Of a stretch of 40,667 nt of DNA, positions 32,234 through 40,667 are shown one piece after another. Below the pieces are notes generated by a model that did not search any database, had not been told where the DNA came from, and saw nothing but the letters and a program-made list of their open reading frames with translations. The position numbers were made by a program, and so were the translations under genes. Source of the DNA: Pseudobutyrivibrio sp. (lineage in GTDB: Bacteria; Bacillota; Clostridia; Lachnospirales; Lachnospiraceae); the NCBI GenBank assembly GCA_024684955.1, contig JAIKWH010000012.1, positions 1 to 40,667 of the forward strand, read 5' to 3'. Positions within the stretch are counted from its first letter, which is position 1. Every line of letters starts with the position of its first letter.

Positions 32234-34354
32234 TTATACTTCAAAAATCATGTCTCCGTAACTTGGCATTGGCCATGCTTCCTTGTCTACGATCATCTCC
32301 AAGGCATCTACAGGTCTGCGGAGGTTTTCCATGGCAGGAATAACTTCCTTTTTGTAGAGGTTTGCCTTTTTGCAAGAATCAGCTTTCATGTTATGAATCC
32401 TTGTGTTGGTCTCTTCCAATGCAGCAAGGGCATCCTTGGTCTCCTTGAGGAGGGATGAAACCTTTATGAGCAACTCCTTCTGTGTGCTTACATCTGCCTC
32501 AGGACATGCATCTACGATGGTGCCTACAGAAACACCAAGGTCTGTTGCGTAGCTTATTACAGCAGGAATAATCTGCTTAGAAGCCATGTCTATCATAGTG
32601 CGGGCCTCGATGTTGATTGTCTTGATATACTGGTCATACTCAATCTCTGCACGGGACTCCAGTTCTACCTTTGAGAATACCTTGAATTTCTCAAACATCT
32701 TGACGCTGGCATCTGTTGTAAGAGCAGGAATAGCATCTACAAATGATGTGATGTTAGGCAAGCCACGTTTCTCTGCCTCCTTTACCCACTCTCCACCGTA
32801 TCCGTTGCCATTGAAGACAATTCTCTGATGGTCAATGGCAAGTTTTTTAATCATATCATGGACAGCCACATCAAAGTCCTTGGCCTTTTCCAACTCATCG
32901 CAGGCATCACACAGAGCCTCAGCCATAATTGTATTGAGCACAACATTTGGCTCTCCAACAGAATCCTGGGAACCAACCATTCTAAACTCAAATTTGTTTC
33001 CAGTAAAGGCAAATGGCGATGTACGGTTGCGGTCTGTAGCATCCTTTCTAAAATCAGGGAGAGTTCTAACACCTGTAGCCAGTTTCTCACCCTTTTTAGA
33101 ACTATTGGCAAAACCTGTAGATACAAGTTGGGCCAATACATCCTCAAGCTGCTCTCCCAGATAAACAGAAATGATAGCTGGAGGTGCCTCATTTCCACCT
33201 AATCTGTGATCGTTTCCAACATCAGCGGCAGATTCTCTAAGGAGGTCTGCATGATTATCTACAGCCTTGAGAACTAGGCAGAGGATAAGCAGGAACTGGA
33301 TATTCTCGTGTGGTGACTTGCCTGGCTCAAAAAGATTGATGCCATCATCTGTAACCAAAGACCAGTTGTCATGCTTACCAGATCCGTTTACACCCTCAAA
33401 TGGCTTTTCGTGAAGGAGGCACTGGAGGCCGTGTCTGTTGGCCACCTTTCTCAGGGTCTCCATAATAATCTGGTTGTGGTCAACTGCCACATTGCACTGG
33501 GCGTAAATAGGAGCCAGCTCGTGCTGAGCAGGAGCAGCCTCGTTGTGCTGGGTCTTTGAAGAAACACCCATCTTCCACAACTCAATATTTACATCCCTCA
33601 TATAACTTTCGATACGCTCAGGAATAGCACCAAAATAGTGGTCATCCATCTCCTGTCCCTTTGGTGGCATAGCACCGAAAAGGGTACGTCCTGTATACAT
33701 TAAATCCTTGCGGGCAAGGAACATTTCACGATCAATAAGGAAGTATTCCTGCTCTGCTCCAACAGAAGGAATAACCCTCTTTGAAGTAGTATTACCAAAT
33801 AATCTAAGGAGCCTAAGGGCCTGCTCAGACAAAACCTCCATAGAACGGAGAAGAGGTGTTTTCTGATCCAGGGCCGCACCTGTATATGAGCAGAAGGCTG
33901 TAGGTATGCACAGTATTGCCCCAGCAGCATCCTGTCTAACAAAAGCAGGAGATGTAGGATCCCAGGCTGTATAACCTCTAGCCTCAAATGTGGCTCTTAG
34001 CCCTCCAGAAGGGAATGAAGATGCATCAGGTTCACCCTTTATCAGTTCTTTGCCGGAAAAGCTCATGAGAACCTTTCCCGACGCCAGTGGTGCTGAAATA
34101 AATGAATCATGTTTTTCAGCAGTGATACCAGTCAGAGGCTGGAACCAGTGAGTGTAGTGGGTTGCACCTTTTTCTATTGCCCATTCCTTCATCTCGTGAG
34201 CGATAACATCTGCGGTCTCTAAATCTAGCTCTTTTCCCTCAGAAATTGTCTGCTTCAGTTTCTGATAGGTTTTCTTTGGGAGTCTTTCCTGCATGACTGT
34301 GTCGTTAAAAACATTCTCCCCAAAGATGTCTGCCACATTAAAATATTCTTCCAT
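32234..34354 (-). CDS. glnN: Glutamine synthetase type III
   Basis: GSIII condenses ammonia and glutamate to glutamine using ATP and is common in Bacteroidetes and Clostridia. The 706-residue length excludes the shorter type I and II enzymes. Visible motifs are [19 protein letters not shown] (about residues 113-131), [14 protein letters not shown] (about 189-202, the metal-ligand acids), [18 protein letters not shown] (about 253-270), and the ATP region [11 protein letters not shown] late segment is [21 protein letters not shown] start at ATG 34354, behind AAAGGA; a longer frame from a TTG would put the promoter region inside the gene. It stands alone, with unusual repeats upstream. Confidence 0.94.
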   Translation of the reverse strand: MEEYFNVADIFGENVFNDTVMQERLPKKTYQKLKQTISEGKELDLETADVIAHEMKEWAIEKGATHYTHWFQPLTGITAEKHDSFISAPLASGKVLMSFSGKELIKGEPDASSFPSGGLRATFEARGYTAWDPTSPAFVRQDAAGAILCIPTAFCSYTGAALDQKTPLLRSMEVLSEQALRLLRLFGNTTSKRVIPSVGAEQEYFLIDREMFLARKDLMYTGRTLFGAMPPKGQEMDDHYFGAIPERIESYMRDVNIELWKMGVSSKTQHNEAAPAQHELAPIYAQCNVAVDHNQIIMETLRKVANRHGLQCLLHEKPFEGVNGSGKHDNWSLVTDDGINLFEPGKSPHENIQFLLILCLVLKAVDNHADLLRESAADVGNDHRLGGNEAPPAIISVYLGEQLEDVLAQLVSTGFANSSKKGEKLATGVRTLPDFRKDATDRNRTSPFAFTGNKFEFRMVGSQDSVGEPNVVLNTIMAEALCDACDELEKAKDFDVAVHDMIKKLAIDHQRIVFNGNGYGGEWVKEAEKRGLPNITSFVDAIPALTTDASVKMFEKFKVFSKVELESRAEIEYDQYIKTINIEARTMIDMASKQIIPAVISYATDLGVSVGTIVDACPEADVSTQKELLIKVSSLLKETKDALAALEETNTRIHNMKADSCKKANLYKKEVIPAMENLRRPVDALEMIVDKEAWPMPSYGDMIFEV

Positions 34355-34395
34355 CAATTTAATCCTTTCCGCTAATTTGCCATGATGGCCAAGAG

Positions 34396-34459
34396 GCAAG
34401 TGTCTCGCCCCTATTATATAGAAATAGACAATCAGCAAGTGTCCCTACCGATTGTCTAT
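34396..34459. repeat. Nested repeats in the fba-glnN spacer
   Basis: Two direct copies of GCAAGTGTC (34396-34404 and 34435-34443) flank a perfect TATAAT (34413-34418 on the minus strand). The second copy lies in the loop of a 10-bp inverted repeat, ATAGACAATC (34424-34433) with GATTGTCTAT (34450-34459). The inverted repeat may terminate fba transcripts, though its T-run is weak, and the direct repeats may bind a nitrogen regulator. Both readings are inference. No good -35 box accompanies the -10, which would suit an activated promoter. Confidence 0.5.
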
Positions 34460-34492
34460 TCTTAAAGCTCGTGTCAGAGCTAACAAAAACAA

Positions 34493-35359
34493 TTAGTTAG
34501 CTTTTCCAACTGAACCGAAAAGTTCCATCTTCTCTTTTACTGTAGCCTTGATTGCCTCTGTACCAGGAGCAAGAAGCTTACGAGGATCAAATCCTTTACC
34601 CTCAAGGTCCTTACCAGCCTCAACATACTTACGAGTAGCCTCAGCGAATACAAGCTGGCACTCTGTGTTTACGTTGATCTTAGATACACCAAGGCTGATA
34701 GCCTTCTTGATCTGATCATCCGGGATACCTGTACCACCGTGAAGAACGAGCGGCATCATGCCTGTCTTAGCCTGAATGTTGTCAAGAACATCGAAACGAA
34801 GTCCAGCCCAGTCAGCAGGATACTTACCGTGGATATTACCGATACCTGCAGCGAGCATATCAACGCCAAGATCAGCAACTCTCTTGCACTCTTCAGGATC
34901 AGCGCACTCGCCGGCACTTACAACACCGTCTTCTTCTCCGCCGATTCCGCCAACCTCAGCCTCGATAGAAAGACCAAGCTTGTGAGCAACATGAACGAGC
35001 TCAGTTGTCTTCTCAACGTTCTCCTCGATATCGTAGTGAGATCCGTCGAACATGATGGAAGTAAATCCAGCCTTTACACAGTCATAACAGTTATCATATG
35101 TACCATGATCAAGGTGAAGAGCAACCGGAACAGTGATTCCGAGGCTCTCATCCATAGCCTTAACCATTGCTGCTACTGTGCTGAAACCTGTCATATACTT
35201 ACCAGCACCAGCGGATACACCAAGGATAACAGGGCTCTTGAGCTCCTCTGCTGTCAGCAGAATAGCCTTTGTCCACTCAAGGTTGTTGATGTTGAACTGA
35301 CCTACTGCATAGTGGCCTTCCTTTGCTTTTTTAAGCATTTCTGTTGCAGATACTAACAT
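34493..35359 (-). CDS. fba: Fructose-bisphosphate aldolase, class II
   Basis: The zinc enzyme splits fructose 1,6-bisphosphate in glycolysis. The 288-residue protein has YAVGQFNINNLEWTKAIL (residues 17-34), the zinc-ligand histidines in VALHLDHGTYD (about 79-89), the conserved SIMFDGSHYDIEENVEKT (about 101-118), EAEVGGIGGEEDGV, the later His ligands in GNIHGKYP and PLVLHGGTGIPDDQIKKAI, and the phosphate site KINVNTECQ. Length is typical of the short class IIB form. ACACTCCTATAC-type leader sequence and a consensus -10 precede it. It is the last gene before the glnN spacer. Confidence 0.96.
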   Translation of the reverse strand: MLVSATEMLKKAKEGHYAVGQFNINNLEWTKAILLTAEELKSPVILGVSAGAGKYMTGFSTVAAMVKAMDESLGITVPVALHLDHGTYDNCYDCVKAGFTSIMFDGSHYDIEENVEKTTELVHVAHKLGLSIEAEVGGIGGEEDGVVSAGECADPEECKRVADLGVDMLAAGIGNIHGKYPADWAGLRFDVLDNIQAKTGMMPLVLHGGTGIPDDQIKKAISLGVSKINVNTECQLVFAEATRKYVEAGKDLEGKGFDPRKLLAPGTEAIKATVKEKMELFGSVGKAN

Positions 35360-35438
35360 TTTCTTACACTCCTATACTTGAACTTGTGTTTGATGAAAAG
35401 ATGAATAACTCACATTTCTTTTCACAGGGTTCAAAGAC

Positions 35439-35467
35439 ATTATAAAACGTCAACGCTAAAAAACAAA
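35439..35467 (-). promoter_or_regulatory. Promoter of fba
   Basis: A perfect TATAAT (35439-35444 on the minus strand) is preceded after 17 bases by TTTGTT (35462-35467). The leader is about 75 bases. Confidence 0.6.
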
Positions 35468-35605
35468 GTTAAATTTTTAACCTTTTCTATTTAACATTCA
35501 CTACTCTTTTATCCGATATACATTAAGAAGTATATTTACAGGCACGACATCTATCTTTTCATCGCTTGCCCTTGCAGATCTGACTTCGGCAAAGGAGAAA
35601 AATTT

Positions 35606-36475
35606 ATGGACATGAGCAGGTTTCGTTTTGATGGTTCTAAAAAATGCAAACTCCGGGATATCCCCACGGACAGCAGAGATGCAGCCGATGACAAAAAAGA
35701 TATCTTAAAAAAATACGAGAAAAATCTTATCCGCCTGGGTGAACTTCAGCATACATTTTATTCCTACAGAAAAGAAGGACTTGTGATCGTCCTGCAGGCC
35801 ATGGATGCCGCCGGAAAAGATTCACTGATACGTCATGTCGCATCCTCAATGAATCCTCAGGGTGTTTCCGTATGCTGCCTAAAACGCCCCTCGCCTGAGG
35901 AACTCGAGCATGATTATCTGTGGCGTATAAATAAAGCTCTGCCAAGACGCGGCGAAATAACCATTTATAACAGGAGTTATTACGAAGATATCGTGACCGC
36001 AGACGTTAAACACCTGATGAAGACCTATCCCATGGCAGACAGAGTAATAAACATTAACGAGAATAAGTTTATATCAAAACGCACAGCTCAGATAAAGCAT
36101 TTCGAGGAATATCTGTATGAAAACAGTTACAGGATCATAAAGGTCTTTCTGCATCTTTCAAAAGAAACACAGAAGAAACGGCTTCTTGAACGGATAGACC
36201 TTAAAGAAAAGAACTGGAAATTTGAAAAAGCAGACTTAGATGAGAGAAAGGTTTTTGATACTTACCTCGAAAAATATGAAAATGTGATCAATAAAACAGC
36301 AACCGAAGATAGTCCATGGTTTGTAATACCGGCAGATGATAAATGGTACACCCGTTATATTTTTTCGGAGATATTGATCGACACCTTTAATAAAATCGGT
36401 GCTTCACCGCCTACACTTTCTGCTGAAGAGACAGCCAACCTGCAAACTTATCGCGATATCCTTGAAAACGAATAA
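35606..36475 (+). CDS. PPK2-family polyphosphate:nucleotide phosphotransferase
   Basis: This 289-residue kinase uses polyphosphate to phosphorylate AMP or ADP (or the reverse). The P-loop is QAMDAAGKDSLIRHVASSMN (about residues 64-83), the lid and substrate region is LKRPSPEELEHDYLWRINKA (about 90-109), and the Walker B-like segment is IYNRSYYEDIV (about 118-128). The C-terminal part holds SPWFVIPADDKWYTRYIFSEI (about 236-256). The single-domain length fits class I or III PPK2; which nucleotide is used cannot be decided by eye. AAAGGAGAAA is the ribosome site. It is a single-gene unit on the plus strand in a minus-strand neighbourhood. Confidence 0.93.
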   Translation: MDMSRFRFDGSKKCKLRDIPTDSRDAADDKKDILKKYEKNLIRLGELQHTFYSYRKEGLVIVLQAMDAAGKDSLIRHVASSMNPQGVSVCCLKRPSPEELEHDYLWRINKALPRRGEITIYNRSYYEDIVTADVKHLMKTYPMADRVININENKFISKRTAQIKHFEEYLYENSYRIIKVFLHLSKETQKKRLLERIDLKEKNWKFEKADLDERKVFDTYLEKYENVINKTATEDSPWFVIPADDKWYTRYIFSEILIDTFNKIGASPPTLSAEETANLQTYRDILENE

Positions 36476-36490
36476 ATATTCACCTAGTAC

Positions 36491-36526
36491 AAAAGCCCCG
36501 CCGGGTTCTCTCCCGACGAGGCTTTC
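36491..36526. terminator. Bidirectional terminator between the PPK2 and DUF5684 genes
   Basis: AAAGCCCCGCCGGG and CCCGACGAGGCTTT pair with two mismatches around TTCTCT, with A-rich and T-rich flanks. It lies between convergent genes. Confidence 0.85.
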
Positions 36527-36533
36527 CTAATAC

Positions 36534-37349
36534 TCAAAGGCTGAATGTATCATCACTGCTCTCTGAATTATCTGTTTCATTATTATATGAACTATCAGCA
36601 TTTACACTGCCGCTCTCATTATATGAGGTATATCCGTTTCTCTCACCATAGCTCTGATTCTGTGAATAATATCCATTCTGCTGACCATAGGTCTGATTCT
36701 GAGTATTATACCCATTCTGCTGTCCATAGTTCTGATTCTGTGAATAATATCCGTTATTATAATTATTCTGCTGATTGAAATTTCCTGTGTTATAAAGGTT
36801 CGCTCCGGTTCTGTTGTTAAAATCCCCATATCCTCCGTTATACAGATATTTCTTACTAAATCCCAAGATCAACCATGCCACATACGGGAACATGATGACC
36901 AGGATCAGAAATACTGTAGGTGCATCATAAGATTTCATAAGGTTATAATGAAGGATGATTTCCATGATCTTTTCCGCAGTCACAAGCATTATAGTTGCTA
37001 TACCTGAAATGATCATGATGACCAGTGCAAATACATTCACATCTTCATAATTCACGGTATTAACGCCTATAACAATTGCAGAGCATACAAATGCTGTAAT
37101 AACTACTACCGATATTACCTGAATGATGATCAGTATCTTTGCAAGTTTTTCTTTTTTCGAGATCTGTCCGATAACATACGTATTGTAATACGGTATGATG
37201 CACTTCCATCCCTCAACTCCTGCCTTGGAAAACATGTTCCACAGACCGACATAGGTCAGGATCATTGTTATAAAGCTAATTCCTAACCGTATGCTATTTG
37301 TCATGATAGAAAAACTATCTGATAATGATGTGTAATCCATAAAATCCAT
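36534..37349 (-). CDS. DUF5684-like membrane protein with Q/N/Y-rich repeated tail
   Basis: The first 165 residues hold about four hydrophobic segments (near 20-37, 68-90, 105-125 and 140-162) and the motif WNMFSKAGVEGWKCIIPYYN (about residues 37-56), typical of DUF5684 proteins of unknown function. After residue 175 the sequence becomes low-complexity: N/Q/Y/G-rich with three 13-residue repeats (about 199-237), then a Ser/Asp/Glu end. Such tails are prion-like or phase-separating in other systems; here this is only a resemblance. The smaller paralogue ends 45 bases upstream and the two form an operon. GAGGAG precedes the ATG. Confidence 0.8.
   Translation of the reverse strand: MDFMDYTSLSDSFSIMTNSIRLGISFITMILTYVGLWNMFSKAGVEGWKCIIPYYNTYVIGQISKKEKLAKILIIIQVISVVVITAFVCSAIVIGVNTVNYEDVNVFALVIMIISGIATIMLVTAEKIMEIILHYNLMKSYDAPTVFLILVIMFPYVAWLILGFSKKYLYNGGYGDFNNRTGANLYNTGNFNQQNNYNNGYYSQNQNYGQQNGYNTQNQTYGQQNGYYSQNQSYGERNGYTSYNESGSVNADSSYNNETDNSESSDDTFSL
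36639..36755 (-). repeat. Three in-frame 39-bp repeats coding for a Q/N/Y tail
   Basis: Each unit encodes NGY-x-x-QNQ-x-YG-x-x (13 residues): NGYYSQNQNYGQQ, NGYNTQNQTYGQQ and NGYYSQNQSYGER, followed by a decayed fourth copy NGYTSYNES. The copies are similar in DNA, so expansion by slippage is likely and copy number may vary between strains. Confidence 0.85.
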
Positions 37350-37394
37350 AAAATTCTCCTCTCTATAGCTCCCTGTTTTTCAGTTTATTATATT

Positions 37395-37955
37395 TTATAC
37401 CTTATTTGTACGCCAGTAAGAATTCACATAATAAGGATTATATACTCCGTAATACGGATACTTGACGCTTAATCCAAGTATCATCCATGCTATACACGGC
37501 AGGAAAATGGCAAGAAGCAAAAATACTGTAGGTGCTCCGTATGATTTTATGAAATAATAATCAAGCATTATCCTCAGAATCATTTTCGCAACAATTGTTA
37601 TAAAAAGTATGAACACGCCTATCGAAAATCCTATTAGCGTACCTGAGAACATATCATCTTTGAAAAACAAATTGTTGGTCGTTCTGATAATCTGAAATAC
37701 CACAGTCGGTAGACAAACAAATGTGATCACCTCAATTACTATGATCGCCTTTGCAAGTTTTTCCTTTCCGCAAATTTCCCCGATCATATATGTGTTATAA
37801 AACGGTACGATACATCTCCATCCATCTTCTCCGGCTTTTTCAAACATATGCCACAACCCTATATAGTTCATGAGCAATAGCACAATACTTATAAAACCTC
37901 CCATACTATTTGTCATACCAATTAATAAACTTAAAAAAATAAACGGTGTCTTCAT
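37395..37955 (-). CDS. DUF5684-like membrane protein, short paralogue
   Basis: This 186-residue protein aligns with the first two thirds of the next gene: YIGLWHMFEKAGEDGWRCIVPFYNTYMIGEICGKEKLAKAIIVIEV matches the longer one nearly residue for residue in its core, and IMLDYYFIKSYGAPTVFLLLAIFLPCIAWMILGLS near the end is also shared. Four hydrophobic segments are predicted. It ends in a short YYGVYNPYYVN tail instead of the Q/N repeats. GGAGGG precedes the ATG. The pair is a tandem duplication whose copies have diverged at the tail. Function unknown. Confidence 0.8.
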   Translation of the reverse strand: MKTPFIFLSLLIGMTNSMGGFISIVLLLMNYIGLWHMFEKAGEDGWRCIVPFYNTYMIGEICGKEKLAKAIIVIEVITFVCLPTVVFQIIRTTNNLFFKDDMFSGTLIGFSIGVFILFITIVAKMILRIMLDYYFIKSYGAPTVFLLLAIFLPCIAWMILGLSVKYPYYGVYNPYYVNSYWRTNKV

Positions 37956-38033
37956 TTGCCCTCCAAATCGACATATTCGAATTAATCTCCCTTAGATACT
38001 ACTCTGACCCGCCATATAAAAAATGATAGATAA

Positions 38034-38062
38034 AGCATATCTCTTAAACATCGCATATTCAA
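38034..38062 (-). promoter_or_regulatory. Candidate promoter of the DUF5684 pair
   Basis: TTGAAT (38057-38062) and TATGCT (38034-38039) are 17 bases apart on the minus strand. The rest of the 37956-38269 spacer shows nothing else apart from the transporter terminator. Confidence 0.45.
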
Positions 38063-38195
38063 CCGGCATTTAACCAAGATATATACTCCTATCCTGCGAT
38101 TATGGCACAATAAATATCTCATAACCGCTTAACTATCGTAGCATAAAATCATCTGTTATTTTCTTAAGAAATTTTTAATACCAGCTAATGATTTA

Positions 38196-38242
38196 TAAAA
38201 ACCCACCCCCGAAGTCCAATAACAAAAACTTCGAGGGTGGGT
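38196..38242 (-). terminator. Terminator of the sugar transporter operon
   Basis: A 15-bp stem, ACCCACCCTCGAAGT with ACTTCGGGGGTGGGT (one G-T pair), is followed by a T-run on the minus strand, 27 bases past the permease stop. Confidence 0.9.
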
Positions 38243-38269
38243 CGAAAGCATTTTAATTTCAAACTCTTT

Positions 38270-39223
38270 TTACTTAACTATCATTCCTGTCTTTCTATCT
38301 GCGAATACTGCTACCATTACCAGGAATACGATACCCATGATAAGCTGCTGGGTCTTAGGCTCGATACCGAGCATTACGAGTCCTGCTGTGAGGATCTTAT
38401 AAGTCATGGCTCCGAGGATAATGTTGTAGAACTTTACCTTTGCGCCACCGTTTACCGGCATACCTCCGAGAACCAGTGCGATCATAATCTGTGTTTCAAG
38501 CTGATTTCCTGCTGTTGATGTTACAGAACCAACCTTGATGCTGTTTATAAATGCAGCAAGTCCTGTGATCATTCCCGCTGCCATATATACGAGCATCTTT
38601 GTTCTCTCTACTCGTACACCTGCAAATCTCGCTGCTGTCTCACCTGCACCGATAGCTTTCAGACGGTTTCCGAGACCTGTGTACTGAAACACCACAAACG
38701 CAATGACAAAAATAAGGATCGTAAAAGTAAGATTAAATCCGATCGTATTATAAGCTGTGATATTTGATGCACCATACACCGGAGTCTTTGTTGTCGCATA
38801 AGCAACTACACCGCGGAAAAGATACATATTACAGATAGTAACGATGAACGATGTGATCTTACGCTTAACATTAAAAAATCCGTTTATCAGACCGATGACT
38901 CCGCCTGTCAGTACACCACAGATCACTGCTAGGAGCATATTTACATTTGAAAGGTAACAAACAACTACCGAGCATACGCCGAGCATGGAGCCCTGAGAGA
39001 AATCCAGACCTCCCATTGTCATTACCATAAACACTCCTATACATGCTATCAAAAGCACATACGACTGAGACAACAGGAGCTTTAAGTTACCTGCTGTATA
39101 AAGCTGACCACCTGTAAGAATCGCAAACAGAACTACAATAAATGTAAAACCCGCAAAGGGCATGACAGTTCTCACGATAGGCCGCTCCATGAAAGGAACA
39201 CTCTGCTTTTTTTCGTTTTCCAT
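38270..39223 (-). CDS. Sugar ABC transporter permease (MglC/RbsC type)
   Basis: This 317-residue protein is a polytopic permease of the carbohydrate-uptake-2 family, with about eight hydrophobic segments. FSQGSMLGVCSVVVCYL (about residues 75-91) and GVLTGGVIGLINGFFNVKRK (about 98-117) are family hallmarks. The ATPase-contact helix has NRLKAIGAGETAARFAGV (about 186-203), the EAA-like loop, and VLGGMPVNGGAKVKF follows. It starts 12 bases after the ATPase stop. The sugar cannot be told; galactose, ribose and inositol systems share this architecture, and the binding protein would lie to the right of the window. Confidence 0.9.
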   Translation of the reverse strand: MENEKKQSVPFMERPIVRTVMPFAGFTFIVVLFAILTGGQLYTAGNLKLLLSQSYVLLIACIGVFMVMTMGGLDFSQGSMLGVCSVVVCYLSNVNMLLAVICGVLTGGVIGLINGFFNVKRKITSFIVTICNMYLFRGVVAYATTKTPVYGASNITAYNTIGFNLTFTILIFVIAFVVFQYTGLGNRLKAIGAGETAARFAGVRVERTKMLVYMAAGMITGLAAFINSIKVGSVTSTAGNQLETQIMIALVLGGMPVNGGAKVKFYNIILGAMTYKILTAGLVMLGIEPKTQQLIMGIVFLVMVAVFADRKTGMIVK

Positions 39224-39235
39224 AATCGGCCTCCC

Positions 39236-40667
39236 TTATACCATCTTTGCAATGAGGTCTGTATCCTTCAGAACCTCAGATCTCTCAAACTCTCCGCTCT
39301 GACGTCCGTTCTTCATGATGATGATACGGTCAGCCATACCAAGGAGCTCGGATATTTCTTCTGAAATCATGATGATCGACTTACCGTTCTTTCTCATGCG
39401 GTCCATCATCTGATAAATATCTGCCTTCACCTTTACGTCGATACCACGCGTAGGTGAATCGAGGATAATAATGTCAGAATCTTTTCCAATCCAGCGTGCA
39501 AGTACAACTTTCTGCTTATTACCACCGGAAAGTGCCGACATAAACTGATGTACACCTTCCATCTTTGTACTCATCTGCTTTGCATATTTCTCTGCAAATG
39601 CCTTCTCATCCTTTGCATGCAGGATATGATTTCTCTTTAAGTTTTCAATGGACGGTAAAACGATGTTATCCTGGATCGTATCATTGATGACAAGAGATTC
39701 ATTGTCTCTGTCCTTTGATGCATAGGCTATGCTGTGATCTATGGCAGTCTTGATATCATTTATCTCAGTGCCATCCGCAAGAGTTACCTTTCCTTCTCTA
39801 TCATAGGATGCACCGAAAAGTGCCTTACCTACCTCATGCATACCGCACTCGGAAAGTCCTCCGATACCAATGATCTCACCCTTATGAAGCTCTATGCTAA
39901 AATCCTGTATCTCTCCCGGAACTGTCAGATGTTCTCCCTTCAGAACTACCTCGGATGAGATCTTCTCACCATAGTCCGCACGATAGTAGTTATTACTCAT
40001 CTCACGTCCAACCATGAGTTTTTTCAGATCGTCCGTATTAACATCCGCGCTCTTAACCGTGTCGATCAGAACGCCGTCTCGCAGAACACTGATATTATCC
40101 GACTGCTCAATGACCTCATCCAGATCATGTGAGATAAAGATCACACATCTGCCATCATCACGAGTCTCTTTCATAACCTTAAAGAGCTCTTTTCTGCCTT
40201 TCTCACCGAGAGCTGTTGTAGTCTCATCAACTACGAGGATCTGCGGCTTAAAGTGTGTAGCCTTTACGATCTCGATAAGCTTTCTATCCTCAAAGTTATA
40301 TTTATCGATAATGTCTGTTGCCTTGATATAGTTAAAGCCGTAGGAATCCAGAAGTTCCTGAGCTTTCTTATTCATGGCATTTGTGTTTTTCACACAAAAT
40401 GTCGTAAATTCATTCTCTTTACCGAGAAAGATATTTTCTGCAACTGTCAGGCCTGACAGAGTACCAATCTCCTGAACGATGATCGCAACACCCTGATAGT
40501 TTCCATCTACCTGATTCTTTGCATTGATCTCTTTTCCGTTCAGTGTAAATGTACCGGTGTCTTTGTGATAGATTCCTGTGAGACAGGATGTAAATGTTGA
40601 TTTACCGGAACCATTTTCACCTATGAGCGCATGTACCTCTCCTTTGTAAAAGTCGAGAGTGACATGG
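39236..40667 (-). CDS. Sugar ABC transporter ATP-binding protein (MglA type), incomplete at the window edge
   Basis: The coding frame continues through the right edge; about 477 codons are visible and the start codon is missing. The first nucleotide-binding half shows Walker A GENGSGKST near the edge, then Q-loop VQEIGTL, Walker B ILVVDETTTAL and H-loop FISHDLDEV. The second half has the signature LSGGNKQKVVLARW and Walker B-like IIILDSPTRGIDVKVK, with ISEE in place of the H-loop histidine. Domain 1 lacks the usual LSxxQ signature (KYNFEDRKLIEI instead) and domain 2 has Ser for the catalytic Glu, so only one ATP site looks complete. It precedes the permease gene. Confidence 0.9.
   Translation of the reverse strand, partial: HVTLDFYKGEVHALIGENGSGKSTFTSCLTGIYHKDTGTFTLNGKEINAKNQVDGNYQGVAIIVQEIGTLSGLTVAENIFLGKENEFTTFCVKNTNAMNKKAQELLDSYGFNYIKATDIIDKYNFEDRKLIEIVKATHFKPQILVVDETTTALGEKGRKELFKVMKETRDDGRCVIFISHDLDEVIEQSDNISVLRDGVLIDTVKSADVNTDDLKKLMVGREMSNNYYRADYGEKISSEVVLKGEHLTVPGEIQDFSIELHKGEIIGIGGLSECGMHEVGKALFGASYDREGKVTLADGTEINDIKTAIDHSIAYASKDRDNESLVINDTIQDNIVLPSIENLKRNHILHAKDEKAFAEKYAKQMSTKMEGVHQFMSALSGGNKQKVVLARWIGKDSDIIILDSPTRGIDVKVKADIYQMMDRMRKNGKSIIMISEEISELLGMADRIIIMKNGRQSGEFERSEVLKDTDLIAKMV

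Noticed and set aside
34355-34438. N-terminal extension of glutamine synthetase from a TTG
   Set aside because: It would place the -10 box and repeats inside the gene; the ATG at 34354 has a ribosome site and gives a typical N-terminus.
36545-36829. CRISPR-like or coding repeats on other frames in the region of the DUF5684 tail
   Set aside because: The repeats are in-frame 39-bp units of a protein tail with no unique spacers; frames on the other strand (His/Ser-rich) are shadows of it.

Overview
The window looks like a chromosomal segment from a low-GC, Gram-positive, anaerobic clostridium, most likely Lachnospiraceae. Supporting signs are AT-rich spacers with near-consensus sigma-A promoters, T-tailed hairpin terminators and strong GGAGG ribosome sites, plus a type III glutamine synthetase, a PucR-like regulator beside ftsEX, a clostridial GlpP/GlpK/GlpA/DUF1667 cluster and two DUF5684 membrane proteins. 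Nearly everything is on the minus strand; the exceptions are a class A penicillin-binding protein and a PPK2 kinase. The family assignment is inference from gene content, not from a marker alignment.

Layout, left to right. 1-332: three tandem promoters pointing off the left edge, arranged like an rRNA operon promoter region. 329-1372: threonine aldolase. 1434-1519: tRNA-Ser(UGA). 1646-6969: a compact operon, read right to left, of a YcxB-like membrane protein, tsaE, tsaB, rimI, rnz, a lipoprotein-sized unknown, tsaD and ispD. It combines the t6A tRNA modification enzymes with tRNA 3' processing and isoprenoid synthesis. 7015-7140: a probable small RNA with its own promoter and terminator. 7231-10451: tex and an acyltransferase. 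10556-15912: glycerol-3-phosphate catabolism (glpP, glpK, glpA, a GlpB-like oxidoreductase, DUF1667) with two internal hairpin terminators that fit antitermination by GlpP. 16102-18360: an ACT regulator, homoserine dehydrogenase and ThrH, a threonine-pathway operon. 18499-23715: prfB (with the +1 recoding site), ctpA, ftsX, ftsE and a PucR-family regulator.

23716-24395 is a 680-base gene-free stretch holding four DnaA-box-like 9-mers. 24396-25604 is a secreted SH3/NlpC-P60 wall hydrolase whose promoter carries an exact WalR-type box. 25756-28612: thioredoxin reductase, RidA, CvfB-like and acyl-ACP thioesterase. 28682-28753: tRNA-Gln(CUG). 28822-32166: a YigZ protein and a divergent class A PBP. 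32234-35359: glutamine synthetase III and class II aldolase, with nested repeats between them. 35606-37955: PPK2 and two DUF5684 proteins, one with a Q/N/Y-rich repeated tail. 38270-40667: the permease and incomplete ATPase of a sugar ABC transporter; the ATPase runs off the right edge.

No CRISPR array, phage, transposase or clear mobile element was seen. The best candidates for something undescribed are the small RNA at 7015-7105, the DnaA-box cluster at 24119-24208, the WalR-box promoter and the two leader hairpins in the glp operon.
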